54,440 bases of DNA from BHER01 sp051652245 (GTDB lineage: Bacteria > Bacillota_I > Bacilli_A > Culicoidibacterales > Culicoidibacteraceae), in assembly GCA_051652245.1 (NCBI GenBank), contig JBOFTV010000046.1, forward strand, positions 1-54,440, in the 5' to 3' direction. Both the position numbers and the translations under genes were made by a program. The notes below the pieces were generated by a model. That model worked only from the letters and a program-made list of their open reading frames with translations, had not been told where the DNA came from and searched no databases. How positions within the stretch are numbered: the stretch's first letter is position 1; every line of letters begins with the position of its first letter. This document shows positions 26,119 through 33,538 of the stretch, piece by piece.

Positions 26119-26147
26119 TCCTTTTTTTACGAAAGAGTATGTGAGGG
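26119..26147. promoter_or_regulatory. Second copy of the T-tract/GAAAGAGTAT element
   Basis: TCC-T7-ACGAAAGAGTATGTGAGGG stands 68 bp before the WXG100 start and repeats the element at 21642-21672 upstream of the peptide exporter. A GTGATGTATAGT sequence further downstream resembles an extended -10. Shared control of the two units is inferred. Confidence 0.5.
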
Positions 26148-26214
26148 TAGTAAATTACTATGCTTGGATGCAATTATATGTGATGTATAGTTAGTAAAAG
26201 AGAGGATGAACAAA

Positions 26215-26508
26215 ATGGGTTTAATTAAATTAACGCCAGATACACTAAGAACACAATCGGGGGTATATGGTAAATCAGCAACGGAAATTGAGCAGATGAT
26301 TGGTCGGCTTAATACATTACAACGTGAGATTAGTGAGGGCTGGGATGGGGTTGCGTGGCAGGCTTTTGAAAATCAGTATAATGATTTAGTGCCAAAAGTA
26401 GAGGCTTTTCGACAGCTATTAGAGGATATTGAGCGACAGTTGAAAGAAGTTGCCCGTGTTGTTGAGCAAACGGATCAAGATATTTCGAATAAATTAGGTT
26501 TTAAATAA
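26215..26508 (+). CDS. WXG100 (ESAT-6-like) protein
   Basis: A 97-residue helical-hairpin protein with the WxG turn at residues 43-45 (SEGWDGVAWQ). Both flanking helices are amphipathic, and length fits WXG100. Such proteins are secreted by type VII systems as dimers, often with toxins. No EssC/FtsK ATPase, EsaA or LXG toxin is in the window, so any secretion machinery is elsewhere. ATG 26215 is chosen because GAGAGG (26200-26205) stands 9 nt ahead; ATG 26206 abuts it. It has its own upstream element shared with the peptide exporter and its own terminator. Confidence 0.9.
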   Translation: MGLIKLTPDTLRTQSGVYGKSATEIEQMIGRLNTLQREISEGWDGVAWQAFENQYNDLVPKVEAFRQLLEDIERQLKEVARVVEQTDQDISNKLGFK

Positions 26509-26517
26509 TAAACAAAA

Positions 26518-26556
26518 AAGAAGCAAGTAAGGTGAAAACCCTACTTGCTTCTTTTA
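26518..26556. terminator. Bidirectional terminator between WXG100 gene and recQ
   Basis: AAGAAGCAAGTA (26518-26529) pairs perfectly with TACTTGCTTCTT (26542-26553), with A-runs before and T-runs after, between converging genes. Confidence 0.85.
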
Positions 26557-28371
26557 TTGTTTACTTAGTTCTGCTAAGAAAGCATCACCATAAAGTTCGA
26601 GTTTGACTTTTCCAATCCCATTAATTACAGCCATCTCTTCGAGTGTTCGCGGAAGCTTGTTGCAAAGCTCTTCGAGTGTGGCATTGCTGAAAATAATGTA
26701 TGCTGGAACATTTTGTTTTTGGGCAAAAGTGCGGCGTAATGCTTGTAGTTTTGCAAATAATTCAGGGTTTTGGCTCTCCTGTCTTAAAGCTTTACTAACG
26801 GGGGCATTTTTGGTTTCGGGTTTGGGGAGGTTGACTAAAAAGGTTAAGTTTTCAAAAAGAATTTCTTTTGCTCTGTTTGTCAGGGATAAGACGGGATATT
26901 GCCCCACGCTTGCTTGAATAAATCCTTCAACCAGTAAGCATTGTATCATATGGCGAACTTGGTTTTCGCTATAGCTATTTAATGAGCCATGGAGTTTGAG
27001 TTCATCAAATTTTGCTTGGGTTATTCTGCTATTTTTGCTGCCACGGAGAACGTCGACGACTAATTTGATGCCGAAATTTTGCCCGAGGCGTTTGATGCAA
27101 GAAAGAATTTTCTGTGCTTGGATTGTAATGTCCGTTTTCTCAAAATTTTCTTGGCAATTACTGCAATTACCACAGTAGCCTTCAGCTTTTTCGCCAAAGT
27201 AGTTGAGAATGTAGTGTCGAAGGCAGTTTTGCGTAAAACAGTAGAAAGTCATTTGTTTGAGGCGGAGGTGTTCTGTTTGTTTAAAAAGGTTGGTTAATTC
27301 TTCATCTTGTCCCTCGGGAACTTCAATGCTATCAATGAAAAACTGGTTTGTTCGGACATCTTTGCCACTGTATAGGAGAAAACAATTTGCCCTCGTTCCA
27401 TCACGCCCCGCACGCCCTGCTTCTTGATAGTAGCTTTCCATGTTTTTGGGCATGTTGTAATGAATGACAAAATTAACATTCGATTTGTCAATTCCCATGC
27501 CAAAGGCATTTGTTGCAACCATGACGGTTGCGTTATCATTTACAAAGGAGTCTTGATTCAGTGATCGTGAGTTCTGATCTAGTCCAGCGTGGTAGAAGGT
27601 CGCATTTATGCCATCAGCAATAAGTTTTTGGCAGACATCCTCAACTCCTTTACGTGTGGAGACGTAGATTATGCCATTTTGAGTGGGGTTTTGACTGATG
27701 TAGTTATGGACGAATTTATAAGGTTGTTTGGTTTGTAATACACTAAAATGAAGATTTTCACGGTCAAAACCAGTCGTCAAGGAAAAGGGGGTATCTAAGT
27801 TGAGGATGGCTGAGATATCATCTTTTACTTGTTGTGTTGCAGTCGCTGTGAATGCACCAATGACGGGACGAGTGGGTAGCTGTGCGATGAAGTCTTGAAT
27901 TTTGAGGTATCCTGGTCGAAAGTCGTGTCCCCATTGGGAGACACAGTGGGCTTCATCAATACTAATGAAGGAAATTGTGATTTTCTGGCATAAGTTAAGA
28001 AAGCGTGTGGTTGTTAGCTGCTCAGGCGCAATATAGATTAGTTTGTAGTGACCGGCGATGGTATTAGCAATAGTAGTATCAATTTCTGTCGAATTTAAGC
28101 TGCTATTAATGAAAGTTGCGCCAATGCCAACGAGTTTTAGGGCATCGACTTGATCTTGCATTAGCGCAATTAAAGGTGAGATGACGATGGTGATGCCCTC
28201 AAATATCATTGCGGGAACCTGGTAGCAAATCGATTTACCGGCACCAGTTGGCATGATTGCTAGGGCATCTTTGCTAGTTAATAGGGCATTGATAATTTCA
28301 GTTTGACCACCGCGGAATGATTGGTAACCAAAATAAGTTTGTAGAATATCAGTTGGTGTTTGTTTATTCAT
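26554..28371 (-). CDS. recQ: ATP-dependent DNA helicase RecQ
   Basis: A 605-residue 3'-5' DNA helicase. Domains in order: DEAD-like helicase with Q-motif/Walker A (MPTGAGKSICYQ, about residues 39-50), Walker B as IDEAHCVSQWGHDFR, and the C-terminal helicase motif QEAGRAGRDG. A zinc-binding RQC region has clustered cysteines (YCGNCSNCQ), followed by a winged helix and a C-terminal HRDC domain ending with VINGIGKVKLELYG. All key residues are intact. The ATG at 28371 follows AAGGAG. It is a single gene facing the WXG100 gene, and a shared terminator lies at its 3' end. Confidence 0.97.
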   Translation of the reverse strand: MNKQTPTDILQTYFGYQSFRGGQTEIINALLTSKDALAIMPTGAGKSICYQVPAMIFEGITIVISPLIALMQDQVDALKLVGIGATFINSSLNSTEIDTTIANTIAGHYKLIYIAPEQLTTTRFLNLCQKITISFISIDEAHCVSQWGHDFRPGYLKIQDFIAQLPTRPVIGAFTATATQQVKDDISAILNLDTPFSLTTGFDRENLHFSVLQTKQPYKFVHNYISQNPTQNGIIYVSTRKGVEDVCQKLIADGINATFYHAGLDQNSRSLNQDSFVNDNATVMVATNAFGMGIDKSNVNFVIHYNMPKNMESYYQEAGRAGRDGTRANCFLLYSGKDVRTNQFFIDSIEVPEGQDEELTNLFKQTEHLRLKQMTFYCFTQNCLRHYILNYFGEKAEGYCGNCSNCQENFEKTDITIQAQKILSCIKRLGQNFGIKLVVDVLRGSKNSRITQAKFDELKLHGSLNSYSENQVRHMIQCLLVEGFIQASVGQYPVLSLTNRAKEILFENLTFLVNLPKPETKNAPVSKALRQESQNPELFAKLQALRRTFAQKQNVPAYIIFSNATLEELCNKLPRTLEEMAVINGIGKVKLELYGDAFLAELSKQ

Positions 28372-28607
28372 CTTTATGAAAACTCCTTTATTTGTTAGGT
28401 GATACTATTATTTTCGTGAGAATCTATGATAATTATAACATAAAAGTTATGATAAATGGCGTATTGCAAGGCAGGAAAAAGAAGAAACCCCTTTCCCTTC
28501 ACGTGGAGTAAAAAATTGCACTTAACCATTTAAAACTAATTATAATATTCTTAACATGGTAAAATTAGGTGTCGATAAGTATAAAATATGTATTATGAGT
28601 AAAACGC

Positions 28608-28660
28608 TTGAATTATATTTTGATTTTTGTTAGTATAGAGATGTAAACAAAGACGTTTAC
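28608..28660 (+). promoter_or_regulatory. Promoter and palindromic operator of the LPMO gene
   Basis: TTGAAT (28608-28613), a 17-bp spacer and TAGTAT (28631-28636) form a promoter. Immediately after it GTAAAC (28643-28648) and GTTTAC (28655-28660) form a perfect 6-bp inverted repeat with a 6-bp centre. The sequence partly resembles a catabolite-responsive element but lacks the full consensus. Repression by CcpA or a sugar regulator is inferred. The rest of 28372-28607 shows no gene. Confidence 0.55.
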
Positions 28661-28691
28661 TAAAAATAAAAAAGAAAGAAGATAACCTAAA

Positions 28692-30269
28692 ATGTTAAAA
28701 AGTAAATTAAAGCGAGTAATTATCACTACTGGAGTAATGGGGATGACCCTAAGTGCAACAGCAATGCCATTTATGGCTCATGGATATGTAAATTCGCCAC
28801 CAAGTCGAGTATATACGGGACACACAATTGATAGGAGCGAACAAAAGTATGGTGTAGCGGTTAATGAACCACAATCACTAGAAGCGCCAAAAGGATTCCC
28901 CCTTAATGGACCAAAAGATGGGGAGATTGCCTCAGCGGGTGGCGTTCGAGGGAGAGAATTAGACACGCAAAAAGCCAATTATTGGATTGAATCAGATATT
29001 AAAACAGGACCACAACAGTTTACCTGGACTTTTACAGCGCCACATAAAACGACAAAATGGCATTATTATATGACGAAGCCGTCATGGAATGTTAATGAAC
29101 CACTCACAAGAAATAATTTAGAGTTAATTGGAACAATTAATCATGATGGAACAGCTGCTTCAAGTAATCCAACACATACAGTTGATATTCCGGCTAATCG
29201 ATCAGGGTCAAATGTTATTTTAGCGGTTTGGGATGTTGCTGATACGGAGGGTGCATTTTACCAGGTTATTGATGTAAATGTTAAAAATGATGGCTCTTCA
29301 GCAAATGTTGTTGCCCCCTCAAACCTTGTATCAAGTGATGTAAGTTATGATAGTGCAAAATTATCATGGAAAGGGCAACCAAACCAGACATATGCAATTT
29401 TCCGTGATGGTATTGAAATTGCTAAAACAGACCAAGAATCTTTTGTTGATAAAAACTTGACAGAGGCAACACAGTATAGCTATTATGTTAAAGCTTTAGA
29501 TGCTGCTGGAAATACTTCAAAAGCAAGTAATGCGGTTAATGTTAAAACAAGTAAAAATCCAACAAATGCTAAACCCTTAGCACCAACAGGATTACACACA
29601 ATGAATGTGACCGACAGTTTGGTTAGTCTGATGTGGACAGAACGAGAAGCGAGTATGGAATATGCAATTTTCCGTGATGGTATTGAAATTGGTAAAACAA
29701 AAGCAAAAAGCTATGACGATAAAAATGTAACTCCGGAAACAGCGTATCGATACGAAGTAAGAGCAATTAATTCGAAAGGTATCGTTTCTGAAGTGAGCAG
29801 TGCTGTTGATGTTAAGACCCCAGCTAAAGAACAAAACAATAAACCACTAGCACCAACAGGCCTACATGCAATGGGCGTAACAGATAAAAATGTCAAATTG
29901 ATGTTTAAACAAAATGCACCCAATTTAACGTATATAATTTTCCGTGATGGTATTGAAATTGGTAAAACAAAAGAGCGCTCATTTACTGATCAAACAGTCG
30001 AAGCGGGAAAAGCGTATAGCTATGCTGTTAAAGGTGTAGATGCTAAAGGTTTCGAAACCGAATTAAGTAATACGCTTAATGTTAAAACACCCGACTCTAA
30101 ACCAACGGGCCTACGTACTTTCAAATTAGGAACATTTTCAAACCCAGAATTATACAGAGTTGGTGAAAAAGTTAGTCATAATGGAAAGACATACACAGTT
30201 AGACAAACACATAATAATTATGGCGACGCAAACTGGTCACCAAACAGTGCCTTATCACTATTTAAATAA
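28692..30269 (+). CDS. Secreted AA10 lytic polysaccharide monooxygenase with three FnIII modules and CBM
   Basis: A 525-residue secreted chitin-active LPMO candidate. A signal peptide is followed directly by His30 (HGYVNSPPSR), so cleavage exposes the N-terminal His of the copper histidine brace; the second brace His is His118 (FTAPHKTTKW). Three fibronectin III modules follow (about residues 207-475), each with the near-identical stretch IFRDGIEI[AG]KT, whose DNA is almost unchanged between copies. The C-terminal 50 residues form a CBM5/12-like chitin-binding module (YRVGEKVSHNGKTYTVRQTH and NWSP). It would cut crystalline chitin oxidatively. A chitobiose-type PTS lies downstream. Confidence 0.93.
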   Translation: MLKSKLKRVIITTGVMGMTLSATAMPFMAHGYVNSPPSRVYTGHTIDRSEQKYGVAVNEPQSLEAPKGFPLNGPKDGEIASAGGVRGRELDTQKANYWIESDIKTGPQQFTWTFTAPHKTTKWHYYMTKPSWNVNEPLTRNNLELIGTINHDGTAASSNPTHTVDIPANRSGSNVILAVWDVADTEGAFYQVIDVNVKNDGSSANVVAPSNLVSSDVSYDSAKLSWKGQPNQTYAIFRDGIEIAKTDQESFVDKNLTEATQYSYYVKALDAAGNTSKASNAVNVKTSKNPTNAKPLAPTGLHTMNVTDSLVSLMWTEREASMEYAIFRDGIEIGKTKAKSYDDKNVTPETAYRYEVRAINSKGIVSEVSSAVDVKTPAKEQNNKPLAPTGLHAMGVTDKNVKLMFKQNAPNLTYIIFRDGIEIGKTKERSFTDQTVEAGKAYSYAVKGVDAKGFETELSNTLNVKTPDSKPTGLRTFKLGTFSNPELYRVGEKVSHNGKTYTVRQTHNNYGDANWSPNSALSLFK

Positions 30270-30284
30270 TCTTAGTAAAAAAAA

Positions 30285-30325
30285 AGCGTGTCATCCACAA
30301 ATGAGGGGGTGACCCTTTTTTTTTC
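30285..30325 (+). terminator. Terminator after the LPMO gene
   Basis: GTCATCC and GGGTGAC pair over a loop containing ACAAATGAGG, with an A-run before and T9 after. Confidence 0.7.
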
Positions 30326-30333
30326 ATTTTATT

Positions 30334-30366
30334 AAAAACAGGTGACAAATGGGGGGAACCTGTTTC
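30334..30366 (-). terminator. Terminator of the minus-strand rpiR gene
   Basis: AAACAGGT (30336-30343) and ACCTGTTT (30358-30365) are perfect arms. Read on the minus strand they are followed by TTTAAT. The stretch 30367-30427 shows nothing else. Confidence 0.55.
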
Positions 30367-30427
30367 TATCTGCGCGATAGAGTAGTACCTAATATTAGAT
30401 TTTGCTACAATGTAAGCAATACAAGTT

Positions 30428-31126
30428 TTATTTTTGTAAGCTTTGTAAGAGGTAATCAAATAACAGCATCGTAATTGGCGTAAACGCTTTTAAATTTAGG
30501 TGTTCATCAGGGATGATGATCGGGCAATGGAGTAAGGAGGCCAGGGCAATTGGTGAATTGGGATTAGTGGTGAAGCTAAGGATGTCGAGTTCTAGGCTTT
30601 TGGCATTTTCAACAAGCTCGAGTAAGCGTGTGTTTTTGCCTGATTCGGAAATGACAATAAGCAGGCTGTCATTAAATTGGTGATTAAAAATGATTTGCAG
30701 ATGTGTTGTAATAACAGCATTAAAGCCACTGTTTTGTAATTTGTCTTGGAGATATTTAATGGCAATTTCACTGTAACCAATACCTAAAAGAAAGATTCGC
30801 GTGTTGCGATGCTTTAACAGTAATTGGGTGAAATCATTTGTATAAGCGCTTAGGGCATCAATTTGGAGTGGTGGTAATTGTGAGGAGTGCTTTTGTGCTG
30901 TGTTAAGTCGTTGCTTGCGGAACTCAAAAAGCAACTCAGAATAGCCAATAAAACCAAGCTTTTTGGCGGTTTTAAAAATGGTTGTTGTCGATGTGAAGGT
31001 GGCAAAAGCTACAGTTCTAATTGAAAGGCGCTCAACATCAAGGCAATGGTCATAAGTATAGGTTAGAATCGTTTGTTCGATGCTATTGAGGTTGTGGCTA
31101 ATAACTAATTCTTTAATAAAGTGCAT
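30428..31126 (-). CDS. RpiR/MurR family transcriptional regulator (SIS domain)
   Basis: A 232-residue regulator with an N-terminal RpiR-type helix-turn-helix (about residues 1-75, including LSIRTVAFATFTSTTTIFKT) and a C-terminal SIS sugar-phosphate-binding domain (about 95-230; IFLLGIGYSEIAIKYLQDKL and VISESGKN). Members repress or activate genes for amino sugars, disaccharides and cell-wall recycling. The ATG at 31126 follows AAAAGGGG; a TTG six codons earlier lies over that site and is rejected. It is flanked by the LPMO gene and, divergently, by an MgsA-C-domain gene and a PTS EIIC, so a chitin-derived sugar phosphate is a likely effector by inference. Confidence 0.88.
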   Translation of the reverse strand: MHFIKELVISHNLNSIEQTILTYTYDHCLDVERLSIRTVAFATFTSTTTIFKTAKKLGFIGYSELLFEFRKQRLNTAQKHSSQLPPLQIDALSAYTNDFTQLLLKHRNTRIFLLGIGYSEIAIKYLQDKLQNSGFNAVITTHLQIIFNHQFNDSLLIVISESGKNTRLLELVENAKSLELDILSFTTNPNSPIALASLLHCPIIIPDEHLNLKAFTPITMLLFDYLLQSLQK

Positions 31127-31241
31127 ATAAGAACCCCTTTTCAACTAAAAATAGAAACGACTTTGCTTTATTATAGCCGATTTAAGGAGTTAAAACAATA
31201 ATAACAACTTGTAATTTAAGAAGAGGAGTGTGTTTTTTTTA

Positions 31242-31853
31242 ATGGAAAAATTTATTGAGGATCCATGGGCGCGTACGACCACACGTAATGGTTTGGCAGC
31301 GGATGAGGTGATTTCGGGACTACAGAAGTCAATTAGAGGGGCAAGAGTTGAAGATGCTTGTTATTTTGCGTATGAGATGTATATTTCTTCGGAGCAGCTC
31401 GAAGCGAAATTATGGCGCCGATTGCTAGCAATTTCGGTTGAAGATATTGGGTTAGGAAATGCTGATGCAGCAGGGCAGGTTAAGGTGCTTGCCGATATTC
31501 GCCAAGAATTTCCTTACAATGATGGCGATCGACCAATATTTTTCATTCATGCAATTAGAATTTTATGTGAATCGGTTAAAGATCGTTCTAGTGATTTACT
31601 AAAAAATATTGTGATTAAAAATTTTGCGATGGGCTTTGTGCCTGAAATACCGGATATTGCGCTAGATAAGCATACACTAAGAGGGGTACAGATGGGGCGC
31701 GATTCCTTTCATTTCTTAAATATAGCAAGTGTTGTGACACCACAATTAGTTGTCGATAATGATTACAGGGAACGGTATGCGGCAATTTTAGCAAAATATA
31801 ATAAAGATGATGTTGTCGAATCAACTTTTAGCTATCGTCCTTATCAATTATAG
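31242..31853 (+). CDS. Stand-alone MgsA/RarA C-terminal domain protein
   Basis: A 203-residue protein resembling only the C-terminal part of the AAA+ ATPase MgsA/RarA: GLQKSIRGARVEDACYFAYEM and LWRRLLAISVEDIGLGNADA match the post-ATPase tetramerisation region (PF12002). No Walker A or B is present, so it has no ATPase activity of its own. Upstream 100 bp shows no remnant of an ATPase domain, so this looks like an independent small gene, not a truncation. The ATG at 31242 is chosen over GTG 31230, which lies 1 nt from GAGGAG. It is 22 nt ahead of a PTS EIIC gene, an odd partnership for a repair-type domain. Confidence 0.8.
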   Translation: MEKFIEDPWARTTTRNGLAADEVISGLQKSIRGARVEDACYFAYEMYISSEQLEAKLWRRLLAISVEDIGLGNADAAGQVKVLADIRQEFPYNDGDRPIFFIHAIRILCESVKDRSSDLLKNIVIKNFAMGFVPEIPDIALDKHTLRGVQMGRDSFHFLNIASVVTPQLVVDNDYRERYAAILAKYNKDDVVESTFSYRPYQL

Positions 31854-31875
31854 TAGAGGAAAGTGAGGAATAATC

Positions 31876-33162
31876 ATGAAAAAATTTGAACAAATCCTAG
31901 CAAAAGCAGGGGAGAAATTAGGGAATCAACGGCATCTACAAGCATTGTCAGCGGGGATGATGCTCGTATTACCATTAATTGTGATTGGTGCATTATTTAT
32001 GATCGTGGCAAATCCACCAATAAATCAGAACTTAGTTGATGCTCAAAACACTAATTTCTTTATTAAGTTTCTCCTTAGTTGGAAAGAATTTGCGGTTGCA
32101 AATTATGGGTACTTGACTGCCCCCTTTGATCTAACCATGGGTTTATTTGGTTTGATGAGTTCGTTTACAATTGCTTATTGTTTGGCTAAGAGTTATAAAT
32201 TGAGTGTTGATGCTGTAATTATTGCGTTGACATCAATGATTATGTTTTTTCTTGTTTGCGCTGCTCCGGTTGTTGAGGGGCAAATTTCCATTGGTTATTT
32301 AGGGGCGGATGGCTTATTTACAGCAATTATCGTCTCGCTGATTACCGTTGAAATTTTCCATTTTACTGAAGCTAAAAATTGGCTTGTCAAGTTTCCCCAA
32401 AGCGTCCCCCAAATGATTACTGGTTTTGTTAACGCACTACTTCCGCTAATTATTAGTATTACATTGGTATACGGGATGAATATAATTTTACTAAACCTCG
32501 TTGGTAAGAACTTTCCGGCATTTATTATGGGGGTATTGACACCAGGATTAGCTGTAATTAATAATATTTGGGTGTATTTGCTGATTGTTATTTTCTCAAA
32601 TATGCTTTGGTTAGTTGGAATTAATGGAACATCGATTATTTTTCCGCTTGTCTTTTCGCTTGGAATTGCTAATACGGGAATTAATGGTAGTGCAGTTAGT
32701 TTAGGCAATGATCCTGAAATTGCCATGAACCTCCAGATGTTTAGATACATGATTTTAGGAGGAGCGGGAAATACATTAGGTCTTGTTATTCTAATGATGC
32801 GCAGTAAATCAATCCAGCTAAAGACAATTGGTCGGCTCTCATTTATTCCCGGAATCTGTGGGATTAATGAGCCCGTAATTTTTGGTGTACCAATCGTTTT
32901 CAATCCAATTTTGGCAATTCCGTTTATTGTGATGCCTGTTATTAGTGTTGGCTTGGGCTACATCGTGCAAGTTCTAACAATTGTAACACCAGGGTATATT
33001 GTTGATCCATCGTTTACGCCCTTTTTTGTCCAGGCGTATTTGTCGGCACTTGACTGGCACAATGTTGTTTTTGTTTTAGTGTTGGTTGGAATTAGTGTAT
33101 TGGTTTACCTGCCTTTTTTTAACATTATGGAAAAAAAGATAATAGCTGAAGAAGCAGAATAG
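31876..33162 (+). CDS. PTS EIIC, cellobiose/chitobiose (lactose-family) type
   Basis: A 428-residue PTS permease of the lactose/cellobiose/diacetylchitobiose family. It opens FEQILAKAGEKLGNQRHLQALSAGMMLVLPLIVIG (split here by me only for description), the usual CelB/ChbC start, and contains FIPGICGINEPVIFGVPIVFNP, the conserved substrate-site loop with NEP(V/I)-FG. About ten TM segments are visible. It would import and phosphorylate a beta-linked disaccharide together with EIIA and EIIB, which are not in the window. Neighbouring LPMO and RpiR genes make chitobiose the favoured substrate, by inference. Confidence 0.9.
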   Translation: MKKFEQILAKAGEKLGNQRHLQALSAGMMLVLPLIVIGALFMIVANPPINQNLVDAQNTNFFIKFLLSWKEFAVANYGYLTAPFDLTMGLFGLMSSFTIAYCLAKSYKLSVDAVIIALTSMIMFFLVCAAPVVEGQISIGYLGADGLFTAIIVSLITVEIFHFTEAKNWLVKFPQSVPQMITGFVNALLPLIISITLVYGMNIILLNLVGKNFPAFIMGVLTPGLAVINNIWVYLLIVIFSNMLWLVGINGTSIIFPLVFSLGIANTGINGSAVSLGNDPEIAMNLQMFRYMILGGAGNTLGLVILMMRSKSIQLKTIGRLSFIPGICGINEPVIFGVPIVFNPILAIPFIVMPVISVGLGYIVQVLTIVTPGYIVDPSFTPFFVQAYLSALDWHNVVFVLVLVGISVLVYLPFFNIMEKKIIAEEAE

Positions 33163-33226
33163 TCCAACTTGTTACATAATAAATTCATATTTTATGTATT
33201 ACTGCTGTTATTATTTAAAACGATAA

Positions 33227-33290
33227 AATATAGTTGTCATGAGCTACACGATAAGGTGGATTTAAATTCATAAACTATATTATTTTTTTT
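33227..33290 (+). terminator. Terminator-like hairpin after the PTS EIIC gene
   Basis: AATATAGTT (33227-33235) pairs perfectly with AACTATATT (33273-33281), then T8. The loop is long (37 nt) and holds a small ATGA/TCAT pair. A second short hairpin, AAGGG/TCCCTT, lies at 33321-33338. The rest of 33163-33442 shows no gene. Confidence 0.55.
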
Positions 33291-33442
33291 GCGAATAAAT
33301 AATCCGTTATGAATATTTATTAAGGGGATACTCCCTTTTCTAAATCTTTTTAAAACATAATCCACATATTTATTTAAAAACAGGAAAAGAATTACCTGAG
33401 AAAAAAGCTAATGTTGGAGAATTTTAGTCTAAGGTAAAACCC

Positions 33443-33471
33443 TTGTAAAACAAAAAAAAAAGAATTATAAT
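33443..33471 (+). promoter_or_regulatory. Promoter of the giant surface protein
   Basis: TTGTAA (33443-33448), a 17-bp spacer and a perfect TATAAT (33466-33471). Downstream in the leader a hairpin, GAAGTTGCT (33480-33488) with GGCAGCTTC (33501-33509), could protect the mRNA 5' end. Confidence 0.75.
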
Positions 33472-33538
33472 GATATTCTGAAGTTGCTGTAGTACAAAGT
33501 GGCAGCTTCAAATCTATTAAAATTTAGAGGAATGTAAA

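Noticed and set aside
28643..28660. Certain CcpA (cre) site before the LPMO gene
   Set aside because: The palindrome matches the cre consensus only in part, so it is kept as an unassigned operator.
32295..32903. 202-residue minus-strand frame
   Set aside because: It lies wholly inside the PTS EIIC gene, has no domain or ribosome site, and is a mirror of the membrane helices.
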